From Rhodosporidiobolus odoratus (Eukaryota > Basidiomycota > Microbotryomycetes > Sporidiobolales > Sporidiobolaceae): a stretch of DNA of 64,000 bases. The notes beneath the pieces were generated by a model. That model ran no database searches. It saw nothing but the letters and a program-made list of their open reading frames with translations, and had not been told where the DNA came from. How positions within the stretch are numbered: position 1 is the first letter of the stretch; every line of letters begins with the position of its first letter. The DNA lies in assembly GCA_034387635.1 (NCBI GenBank), contig JAOANU010000019.1, forward strand, positions 124,001-188,000. Reading direction: 5' to 3'. Positions 32,840 to 42,817 of the stretch are shown piece after piece. The translations under genes were made by a program, and so were the position numbers.

Positions 32840-33700
32840 GCGGCGTCAGGGCTGCGGTACCTGTTCAGGTTGATGTGGCTTTTTCATACTCTTTCTTTGT
32901 TTTCTCCTTCTTTGATTGCCGACGCTCGGCGGGGCCGAGAAGGTTATTTCTGTATCTAGTTTCACGCGTACCCGTTCGTAACCTGTGTAGTACTCTTTTT
33001 TCGTTGAGCTCTTCTTTGTCCCAGTGCTGGGTCGACTCTGTACATCGCTGTCGGGGTTTTCTTTCGAACGTTCAAGCTGTCTTTGTGTCCCATTTGCCAA
33101 CTAGCATACCTGAGTCTTCGCTCTTAACAAGTCTGTCCAATATCACAAGGGCGCGGACGCAATGCTAGACCATTGTCAAGCCATTTTCTATCCGTCATCC
33201 TCCGCCCCTGACTCCGTTCGCATGGGCATTTCTCCTCATACTCCCGTGTACTGCTAAGAGGGGATGTTGACTAAAGCTGCGAGATACTGCGCAGTTTGCA
33301 ACGTCCGCACGTCGAACCGCTGCTCTCCTCGCGCCCCGGCTGGGCCGCTGGTGTACTCTTGCTCGCCAGACCATCAAAAGCTGGTGAGATCTACCGTGGC
33401 CTTGTGCCACAGCGTTCAGCAGTTGTTCTATTTGCTGGACTGACGAGCGTACCCGAAGGAGACGGTGTGCACAGGTACGGAAGACCCACAAGATCGTCTG
33501 CGGACCAAAGTCAAAGCCGTTTCGTCTCCCGCTTCTCACAAAAGATATGGCCGACTCCGCCAAACGACGAGCTCGTGAGACTCTTAAGTACCTTGGAGGT
33601 GTGATGAGCATTAAGGGGCAGCTTGTTCGATTGGCTGGAGCCGAGTCAGCAGAAATCACTGCAGGTCCCCCCGTCATGTCTGGTTCAGTCCTCACCTTTC
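32840..33700. other. intergenic, no confident gene
   Basis: T-rich 3' sequence of the NDUFA4-like gene runs to about 33150. The rest shows open frames on both strands (plus 33547-33897 begins MADSAKRRARETLKYLGG but runs straight into the decayed DUS3 copy). No domain recognised. Confidence 0.45.
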
Positions 33701-34084
33701 GTGCAGGACGGAGAGGCGTCAGTACAAGGAGAAAGCGCGGATGTTGGCGCGGGCCGAAAAATCCTTTTAACCTACCCAGTATTCTAGTCCATAGTCACAG
33801 AGCTTGCCGATCATGTCGAGACGTTCTCTTGACGAGATATCCCCTGAAGCACGAGCAAGCGCTCAGCACGAGAAAGGGAACGGGCAAAAAGGAATGAAAA
33901 AGAAAACCCACAATCACGGCGCTCCGTGATCTCGGTGAAGATCCAGGGCTGGAGGAATCAGCAAAGGGCCGTGTCAGCATACTTGTACGTTCATAGCAGG
34001 AAGTAGAGAGAACACACCTTGATCAACGCACCCCGAGCAATCATGATCCAACTCCGCTGCTTTCGACATTGTCACAGTAGGCTC
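33701..34084 (-). pseudogene. decayed partial copy of DUS3 (segment B)
   Basis: 384 bp nearly identical to 35361-35744, which spans DUS3 exons 9-10 and part of exon 8. Differences are scattered substitutions and small indels, for example the loss of bases after catgatcc near 34050. It joins directly to segment A (34085 on) at gctc|atcaag, a junction absent from the gene itself. It cannot be expressed as DUS3. Confidence 0.8.
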
Positions 34085-34520
34085 ATCAAGCTGTCCTAGC
34101 CCTGCGTCTCCGACTTTGTCGCTGCCGCTTTGTGCTGTTACACAAGAGCAGTAAGGAAATTTACAGCAAAGTGCAAGGGAAAGAAATTAGATGGCAAATC
34201 GGGTCAGCGCGACCTTCTCAAATCGGCAGGACAGAGACAGCCTAACGCACCTTGGGCAGGAACTTCCAGTCATCAGGCGGCGGTTCAAGGAACATGCTTG
34301 TAATGTTGACCCAGTCCTTCGCTTGGTCATTTGCCAACAAGGTCTCAAGACAGAAAAGAAAGGAACGATGAGTATCGTTCACTATTGGTCTGAAGGAGCG
34401 AGATGTCAGGCACCTCGAGCTCGTCCTTACCCTTGTAGAGATAGCTGCGTTCGTTCATGTGGATCGGGCGGTTGTCTAGTCCACGTTTGAGCAAACCAAC
34501 GGGTACGTAGCGGTGGGTGG
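34085..34520 (-). pseudogene. decayed partial copy of DUS3 (segment A, 3' end)
   Basis: Copy of 34844-35292, the last three DUS3 exons. The minus strand still reads [20 protein letters not shown] and [10 protein letters not shown] against [20 protein letters not shown] and [10 protein letters not shown] in the gene, and the copied stop region (ggctag) is present. It is more diverged than segment B. Together A and B indicate tandem duplication of a ~900 bp unit. Confidence 0.8.
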
Positions 34521-34843
34521 AAGAGAGCCCTCGTGGCAATCCCCATCTTCCTCTTCAAGCAGATTACACAGCCGCGGCAGCCTTACTCCAGGCTGTGGTG
34601 TACGTCTTCAAGGGTGAGAATTCGAGTGGCGAGATGCTCGGCGCCTTACAAACCTCGTAGGGACAGGAGATGGAGGGGAGGCAAGGAACGCAAACCCGAT
34701 GTGCAAGCAAAGGCTGAGAGCCACCCGGTACACGACCGTCAATACTCGGTCTCCTCGTTCTTGAGCGAGCGGGGTTGCAAAGGCTTGTTGGCGATTGACA
34801 AGACAAGGTTGAATGGCCAAAGTCACGATATGTGCAGTGCAGC
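34521..34843. other. unexplained spacer inside the DUS3 duplication
   Basis: About 320 bp between copied segment A and the real DUS3 3' end. It replaces the segment B expected in a perfect tandem array. No gene or repeat recognised; inserted or strongly diverged DNA. Confidence 0.4.
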
Positions 34844-34854
34844 ATCAAGCTGTC

Positions 34855-37800
34855 CTAACCCTGCGTCTCTGACTCTGTTGCTGCCGCTTTGTGCTGTTAT
34901 ACACGAGAGAAAGTACAGCGACAGCAAATGCAGGAGAAAGGGGAAGATGGCAAATCGGGTCAGCGCGACCTTCTCAACCCGGCAGAACCGGCAGAACAAG
35001 GACAGCCAAACGCACCTTGGGCAAGAACTTCCAGTCATCAGGCGGTGGTCCAAGGAACATGCTAGTGATGTTGATCCAGTCCTTGGCCTGATCACTCGCC
35101 AGCAAGGTCTAAAGATGGTCAAGAAAGGACCGATGAGTATCGTTCGGCATCGGCGTTGAAGGGAGGGGAAGCGAGATGTCACATACCTCGAGCTCGTCCC
35201 TACCCTTGTAAGGATAGCTGCGTTCGTTCATGTGGATCGGGCGATTTTCTAGTCCACGTTCAAGCAGACCAACGGGTATGTACCGGTGGGTGAATGACAT
35301 TGCCTCCGCGCAGAACCGCCTGGTTTTGTTAACGCCCAGCTGATCCGAACCCTGTCGTAATGCAGGACGGAGAGGCGTCAGTACAAGGAGAAAGCGCGGA
35401 TGTTGGCGCGGGCCGAAAAATCCTTTTAGCCTACCCAGTGTTCTAGTCCATAGTCACAGAGCTTGCCGATCATGTCGAGACGTTCTCTGGACGAGATATC
35501 CCCTGAAGCACGAGCAAGCGCTCAGCCGAGAAAGGGAACGGGCAAAAAGGAATGAAAAAGAAAACCCACAATCACGGCGCTCCTTGATCTCGGTGAAGAT
35601 CCAGGGCTGGAGGAATAAGCCAAGGGCCGTGTCAGCATACTTGTACGTTCATAGAAAGAAGTACAGAGCGTACCTTGATCAGCGCACCCCGAGCAATCAT
35701 GATCCCGTCAACTCCGCTGCTTTCGACGTTGTCCCAGTAGGCTCGATGGTCATACGCGTCACCGTTACCAAATATAGGAATGGGCTCGACACCCTCGTCG
35801 GCAGCCGTCTCGCGGAGGACTTTGACGCATTCGCCAATGTCTGCCATGGGAAATTTGCGTGAGTTGGCGCAGAGTGACTTGTACGAGAGAACACAAGACG
35901 AACACTTGTAGTCGGCCAGAGCCTTGTAACGTTGTTGTCGAGAGCGTCCGTGCATCTGTAGCGACGAGAGGCATGAGCTACATTTCCATGGGATGGAAAA
36001 AGAGAAACTCTTGAAAGGCAACTCACGGTCACAGCCTGCAAGCCCCACTCCTTCTGCAGCCTCGGCATGAGCTTGTGAGCGGTAGGCTGACTATTGTTGA
36101 CGCCCGTGCGGATCTTGATGGTAAGTGGGACGTCACCGAGGACTTTGTTCATGCCGACGAGTGCCTTGCCGAGCTTGTTGGCGTGTGCGAGGAGGGCAGA
36201 CCCGGCGCCCTTGTTGAAGACGAGGTCGATGGGACAGCCGCAGTTGACGTCTGTGAGAAGTTGTACCGGATGAGCGATTAGGTCCACGAAGACGGCGACA
36301 GGGGGTGTAACGCACCGAGGAAGTCGATTTCAGTGCTCCTGGCGATCGCTTCCGCAGCGGGAACGAGCACCTGAGGCTTCGAACCGCAGATCTGGACGCC
36401 GAAAGTCTTCTCGCTCGGATGCCTGCTCGAGATAGACGTCAGCCTTTTCACCCATGCAGAAAGATCGTGCACACGTACCGCCTAACGAGTGACCACTCAT
36501 TCGCATTCCCGCTCAAGAACTCCTGCGCGAGACCCATCTCCGACACGGTGATATCGCACCCATACTCGACGGCAATGCGACGGAAAGGAAGGTTACCGAC
36601 GGTGGTCAAAGGAGCCATCCATAGCTTGTCCTTGAAGTTGAGGCGCTTCTTCTCAGTTGCTCTTAAGGGGGCGAGGTCGGGAATGAAGGAGCGGGAGGGG
36701 TGAGAGTCTACGTTGTCAGCAGCGGGAGTCGGAGGCGCGGCCTCGGGGGAAGTCGAAGAGGTAGAAGCGATGGCGGGAGCGTCGGCCGGAGCTCGAGGGG
36801 CGTCGATGGCCGCCGCGGCAGTGTTCGAGGAGTCGGTGGAAGGAGCGGCTTCGGCGGCAGCGAATTCGGGTACTGCCGGGTTCTTCTGCTCCTTCTCCTT
36901 CTCCTTCTCCTTACCATCCCGCCCGCGCTTCTTCCCCTTCCCCTTACTGGTATCCTCGCGGTTGTCCAGCGGTTCGCCAATGCTCTTCAAGTAGGCAGCA
37001 GAGAGGGGGAACTTCTCCTGCTCAAGACAACCCAGCACGGTGAGCTCGATTCCATGCGTAGGAAGGGGAGAGGAGAAAGCGGCGCACCTCTGTCCTCCCA
37101 CCACCCCTGACATCCTTGATCTGCATCGTTGACAGAAAGTTCATCTCGGCCATGTGATTCTTCTTCCCCAGCCCTTCCCCCTTTTCGCTCTCTCTCTGCT
37201 TCACCTTCTCTTCATCGACAAGAAGCTCCCAGCCGCTGCCCATGAATCCCTGACCTTCTTCCACCTTCTTCATGTGGCTCTCACCGAAGCGGCACTTGAA
37301 GCCAAAGGGGCAAGAACCGAGCGAAAGGAAGAGAGGGCAGGTGTGAGTGGCGGAGATTGTGGTGAGGTCATCGGAGGTGGTAGGCAATGCATGTCGGATG
37401 TCGGGCAGGCGGGCGGCAAGATATCCTGCGAGGTCGTGGTCGGCGCGGCAGTTTGGGCGCTCACAAGGCTTGCCCTGTGCGAGGTGGTTGCAAAGGCGGA
37501 TTTCACCGGAGCCAGCATAATGGTCGAACTTGCGGCCCTATACAGACGACCAACAGTATATTAGCTCACGGAGACACGGCAGGAAAGGAGAGAAATGACA
37601 GGACAGCGTACCTTGTTCTGCCCCTTGACCTTTTTCCGCCCTTCTCCTTCTGCTTCTCCACCTTCAGCAGCTTCCCCCTTGGCCTGCTTCGCCGCCTGCA
37701 TCGCCGCCTTCTTGGCCTCCCACTGCTCCTGCTGTTTCTGCCTAGCCAGTGCCTTCTTCTGCGCCCCAGACAGCTTGACCTTTTTCTCCGCCGGTTCATC

Positions 37801-38202
37801 TTCCGGCCCCGTCGTGCCGCTGGCGCCCTCCAATCCCGGAGCTGCACTTACCGACTCTGTACCCGCGACTTGCGCAGATGGCTCGGAGGCAGTAGTACCG
37901 GAGGAGGAGGGATCGGCCGTTTGGGGAGGGACGGCGGCAATGTCGCCTGTTCGGAGGGGTTTGGTCGCTGCCGGAGTCGACCTGCCTTCGGCGGCGTCGT
38001 CGTCGATGGCTACTGAGGCGTGGCTCTTCAGCTTGTGCCAGAGAACGTACCTGCGCGTGGGACAGGCGAGGTTGAATTAGCTTGACCAAGTCTGAAAGAG
38101 AGAAAGCAAGAGGACTGACTCTGACTTGATGGGAGCGACGCCTGGATTGTTGAGCCAGTACTTATTGGCTTCAGGAGTAGCTTGAGCGGGCGTTTCGGCC
38201 AT
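34855..38202 (-). CDS. DUS3: tRNA-dihydrouridine(47) synthase DUS3
   Basis: Thirteen exons are read: 38202-38120, 38050-37612, 37537-37088, 37017-36479, 36422-36316, 36250-36027, 35955-35904, 35840-35674, 35606-35570, 35502-35435, 35351-35187, 35108-35016 and 34893-34855 (820 aa; in frame). The N-terminus has [16 protein letters not shown] and a Lys/Ala-rich region. Two CCCH zinc fingers follow ([18 protein letters not shown] and [18 protein letters not shown]). The FMN barrel begins [17 protein letters not shown]; the catalytic Cys lies in [16 protein letters not shown]. Further motifs are [37 protein letters not shown] and [11 protein letters not shown]. The family reduces U47 in the tRNA variable loop using NADPH and FMN. 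The last 900 bp were duplicated just downstream. Confidence 0.92.
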
Positions 38203-38623
38203 CTTAGCTAGTCAGAGGAGAGCAGCGGATGTTCAAAGAAAGTTGGCTGGAGATGAAACACTGTCTGAACGGCGACGACGATCCGTTTCGACTTCTACCT
38301 CTTCCGCTCTCACTCCGATCCTTTACTGCATTCGAAGCAGTGCTGCGACGCCTGCAGGGTGCGGTCGTTGAATCGCTACCCCAATCAGCCGGGCTGCCTT
38401 TTTTTTTCTTTCCTTTCGCCCTGCGTCACCTCGTCCAAGCGCTGCTCAAGTCCAGTGGTCTGTCACGCATAGGACACCCCGCCGCCCCGACGCGAGCTGA
38501 AGCCAGAAAAAGCGTCTGATAAACTTCAATGCAACTTGAAAAGACTCGATGTCCTTTTCCAGCCATCTACACAGTCATTGTGGCGCACCCTCCAGCCTTT
38601 GTATCATCTATCTCGACAAGCTT
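38203..38623. other. intergenic, no gene seen
   Basis: Promoter region of DUS3 and 3' region of the reductase gene, both on the minus strand. A T-run near 38400 is present. Nothing else seen. Confidence 0.5.
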
Positions 38624-40224
38624 TTACTTCTTGAGCTCCTTCTCCGCCTCAAAGATAGCGGAAAGGGTGTCCTTGACGGTCGTCTCAAAGTCGATCCACT
38701 CGATGCCGAGTTCCTTCTCGACGAGGGACGAATCGGTGGTGTCTGCAGAGTGGCAACGTTTGCACGGGGCGAGGACAGGGTTGTTAAGAATAGAGAGTAA
38801 AACGAGGGGAAAAAAGCTGGACGCACAGTGCTCGGAAGTAGTGTCCTTGACCTCCTTGGGTTGAGGAATGCGGGAAGCCTGGTCAGGAAACTGCTTGCGA
38901 GCGAGATCGGCGAGCAGCTCATTGTTGAAGTAACCGGCGATGCTGTCAAGCGAAACAAAGTGGGTCAGTCGCGGGGCTCGACCAGAAGGTGCACAATGGC
39001 ATCAGGAAAGCAGTGCGAAAACGGAATTGTGACGCACCAGAGGTATCGCTTTCCAGCAGCCACATCCTTGATAGCGGCCTGAACGTGTAACTTGGCAACG
39101 TCACGGACATCAGTCCAGACTGGGAACGGAGTAGGAGGGACCTCCTTGGCATCAACGACACCCCAGAAAGCAGCAGCCGAGGTGTTGAGGCTGTCGAAGG
39201 ACTCGAGGACTTGAGGGGGAGGGCCAGAAATGAGGGGAGGGCAGATGGTGGTCTACAGTGAGAGGGGCGGTCAGCAATGTGGACGTTCCGTGAGGACACG
39301 AGGCGCGGACTGACGAGCTTCCACTGAGTCTTATCCTCCTTGGCGATCTTCCATGCCTCCTCCTCGGCGACCTTCTTAGACGCGACTGGGTGACCACAAG
39401 AACACAACGTCAACGTCCAAAACATCGCGAGGGTAAAGAGATGAAAAGGCAACGCACAGTACACGAACACCCCACTGCCCTCTCCACTAGCCTTGGCTGC
39501 CTCCTCATAAGTAAAGGGGTTCCAGTCCTTCTCAGAGTAAGACTTGTTGTGACTCATGTCGCCCTTCAAGTCGAGGATGGCAGCGAAAGAAGAGGTCAGG
39601 ACGACGCGCTTGACCGAGGATTCGTTTTGAGCGGCGCGAAGGATCTGGCGGGTACCCTGGAGAGCGGGGATGAGGAGATCCTTCTCGTTGTCCTTGACGT
39701 TGTCTGCGAAAGAGAGTACGGGCCAGAACGGCAGACCGTCAGGGAAAGTTCGAGACTGAAAGTTGTGGGAAGAAAGAGCGCACAGTGGAAAGGCGAAGCA
39801 GTGTGCGCGACGATGTCGACGCCCTTGATAGCCTCGTCAAAGGCACCATTTGCGGCCATATCCTCGACGAGCTGCAGAGGAGAATCAGGTCAATACGGGA
39901 ATAGCTGGAATTGGCGAAAAACCGTGACGTACAGCCCACTCGAGCCGGCCATCAAAGTTGCCGTACTTCTTCTCCCACTTGTCAGCCTTGTCCTGAGAGC
40001 GGACGGTACCGCGAACGCTGCGAGGGGGAAGCGTGGAAGGTTAGCCCCCAAGCCTCGAGTCGCGGCGGTCCTCAACACCTTCGCCCGCACACAAAATATC
40101 ACCTGGAGGTAAGGAGAAGAGTGATTGGAACGTGCCGGAAGCCCGCGCGAAGGAACTGAAGGGTAACTTCAGAACCGAGGAAGCCGGAAGTGCCAGAGAC
40201 GAGGACGAGTTGTTGAGAAACCAT
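38624..40224 (-). CDS. NAD(P)-dependent reductase of the extended SDR family (Gre2/dihydroflavonol reductase-like)
   Basis: Eight exons are read: 40224-40103, 40017-39933, 39871-39784, 39703-39458, 39385-39315, 39252-39038, 38942-38827 and 38742-38624 (353 aa; in frame). The Rossmann motif GTSGFLG is near the N-terminus, then VRGTVRSQDK. Further marks are VDIVAHTASPFH, LTSSFAAIL (catalytic Ser) and the YxxxK pair in VYFASKKVAEEEAWK, then TTICPPLISGPPP. This set defines the extended SDR group of Gre2, cinnamoyl-CoA and dihydroflavonol reductases, which reduce aldehydes and ketones with NADPH. The substrate cannot be told. As spliced, about eleven residues (RHVPITLLLTS) separate AGF from VRGTVRS, unlike usual family members; another donor may be used in exon 1. 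Confidence 0.88.
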
Positions 40225-40672
40225 CTTTTGCGGATTGTATGGGTTGCGAGTAGTGTAGCAGATGCGTGTGTATGTAGAAGAGTGGAGAGCGGGAGACAGG
40301 AAGCTCAAAGCCAAGGAGTTGAGCGGAAGGAACGAGTCTGGTTCGTCACCTGATCACGCTCATTCGGGAATGGACTGGGAAGGTGGCGGTGGAGGCTTGT
40401 TCTGGCCGGTCAGCATCTCCACTTGCTGACGGACGGGGAACGCGCTGCTCGCTGAGAGCGAGAAGGTAGCGAAGCAAGGCAGGATTGTGAGCGGACGCGT
40501 TGTGCGGATGAGAAAGTGGAAGTCAAAGCCTTGCAAACTGCCAAAGAGATCGTGGGCACAGCTGGCAGGACAGACACACAACAGACAAGCAAGGGGACGA
40601 GCCTGAATCCCGCTGTACATCCCATTTTGAATCAAGCCCTCCCATGTAACGACTCGCCTTCCCCTCCATCTT
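40225..40672. other. intergenic, no gene seen
   Basis: Promoter and leader of the reductase gene and 3' region of the GRASP gene (same strand). The frame upstream of the reductase ATG is open for 30 codons from a possible earlier start at 40314. Confidence 0.5.
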
Positions 40673-42432
40673 CTAGTCCGCCTCTTCCGCAATAACCGTC
40701 GCAACTCCACCCTGCCCGTACCCATACCCGCCTCCACCTCCACCTCCTTGATACCCTCCATATCCACCCGACTGTCTCTCATACCCGCTATCCTGCTGTC
40801 TATACCCTCCTCCACCTCCGCCTCTCGTAGTAGGCGAAACAAAGTTCCCTTCCTCGTATCCATCTCCTTCTCCTCCCTCCCCTTCGCCGGCGGGCACAAC
40901 AGACACGCCCTCCGAAGCAGAGTACGTCCCATACCCTGAGGTGGAAGGCGCCGAGGGGTGATCATAATGCGCAAAAGAAGGGTGAGAGGTATAGCCCCCT
41001 TGTTGAGCGTATGACTGCTGCTGTTGCTGTTGCTGATAGGACTGGTAAGTCTGCTGCGACTGAGCGTGTTGAGGAGGTACCGGCGTCCGGTCTTCTTCGT
41101 CTTCTTCTTCCTCGTCGTAAGCAGCGAGAGCGGCGGTCCGGCGCGGAGGTGGAGGAGCGGGTTGAGTGCGAGGTGGAGGAGGGACATAGAGAGGGTTCTT
41201 TGAGGGTGAGGCTGAGCTGGAAGAGGAGGAGAACGAGTTGAGGCGATCTATTGAAGCTCGGGGAGGTGGAGGGGGTTGTTTGGCTTGATGGGAAGGAGGA
41301 GGAGGGGCATAGGTCGGACCACCGCCTGTAATGGCACCGGGTGTACGAGCACGGTCTTGTGGTCGAGGAATGCGGTGAAGGAGACCGTAGCCGACACCGC
41401 AGCCAAGCAGACCCTCTCCACCCCAGGAGCGGTTAGGAACCAGAATCGCTTCTCGCGTCACGTCGTAGTCCGAATTGTAGACGAAGAGTCTGAGGGGTTT
41501 GTCGACGTGCTGTAGTGGAAAGTGTGAGGCTCGTCCGCAACAAGAGCGAGGCGGAAAAGGCTAGAGCCAATAACGCACCCCCTCGACCACGTCGTAGAAG
41601 TCGCCTTCTCCACGCAGTACCCCTCCAGCATACCCGATGATCCAGTCACCGAAGGGGACCAGGCCTGTCACCCGAACATCAGTATCTATCTACGCGAATC
41701 GGAGACTCGAGAGGAAACGTACCTGCACTTTGCGCGGGGCTTCCCTCGAGAATCTCCAAGACGTGCCACACCTGAGCATTTCAACGTCACGGATCAGCGC
41801 TGCTCTGCCGCCATGCATGCGAGTAACGCTGAAGGACAAGCGATGAACGCGCACCTGCTCCAACGCATGCTGAGGGTTGCACAACCTCAAACTCAACCCC
41901 AACAAACTCGGTTGACCATCCACCTGTCCACCTGGAGCTCCTTCAGAGGACCAAGAGCGCGAGGGGATAACATAAATATCTAGACAAGCGGGTCTGGGAT
42001 CAGCTCAGCCCAGTAGGGAGAAGGAGAAGGAAAAGAGGACGAGGCAGAAAAGGAGAAGGGGACGAACCGCGAATTTCTCGTCTCTTTGTGCTGTAGATTT
42101 GCAAGGGAATCTGGCGACCTTCGTTCTGCTCGAGCACGTCTGTGAGGAGGTCTATCTCGTCTCTCTAGATTTCACGAGACGACAATACCCCACCCAAACC
42201 CCGATAGCGATTTCGAAACAAGTGTGTCAGGGCATGTCAAAGGATGAGGATGTAGAGAAGCGCGTACGAGTTGCCTTCCGCCCGCTCCTACGATGAAATC
42301 AAAGAAAGGGTCAACGCCAGCTTCAGCGGCGGGAGAGCCTTCTGCCACGCGAAGTACATGAAAGGCGGTGGTGAGGGAGGAGACGGCGGTGTCGTGGTGG
42401 GGTGCTCCTGGAGTTGATTCAGCTTGGCCCAT
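40673..42432 (-). CDS. GRH1: Golgi reassembly-stacking protein (GRASP/Grh1)
   Basis: Six exons are read: 42432-42268, about 42155-42068, 41979-41855, 41771-41723, 41664-41579 and 41509-40673 (about 449 aa). The N-terminus MGQAESTPG has a Gly at position 2, suited to N-myristoylation as in animal GRASPs. The first PDZ-like domain has [20 protein letters not shown] and [12 protein letters not shown]. The second has [20 protein letters not shown] and DWIIGYAGG, then [14 protein letters not shown] and [20 protein letters not shown], a strong GRASP signature. The rest is Pro-, Gln- and Gly-rich and disordered. The family tethers Golgi and ER-exit-site membranes and supports unconventional secretion. 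The start of the second exon is uncertain. Confidence 0.9.
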
Positions 42433-42817
42433 CTCTGACAGCGCGAAGTTATATCAACGGAGTTGAGCGAGGTGTGGGGGAGGCTGATGACAAGGGGGGA
42501 ACAGCGAGGACGACCTTGTTTGAGCAGTGCAGATCGAGCAGAGGGTCTACGACTTGTTTGTGCTGGTAACGTCTGCGTGCACTGAGCGTGTGAGCGAGCC
42601 GCGACGGGACCACTCGGGTCCTTTTTTTCTTTCCCCCAGTGCCCACTTCCCCTCTCCTTTATGACCTCAGCAGCATACTGTCCCAGTCAGACACTAGTGA
42701 CAACTTGTACTGCTTGCAAAGGATTGACAACAAAGAGAACCAAAAGTGTGCTGCTTCAACCGCCCTCCATCCTGATCGTCCCCTTTTCACTTTCTCCTCC
42801 CTGCTGAGCCACTTTCC
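42433..42817. other. intergenic, no gene seen
   Basis: Spacer between GRH1 start and the 3' end of the FAM72-like gene. Open frames are shadows of the latter's 3' exon. Confidence 0.5.

Noticed and set aside
33547..33897. Plus-strand frame beginning MADSAKRRARETLKYLGG
   Set aside because: It runs into the antisense of the decayed DUS3 copy and has no domain or splice support.
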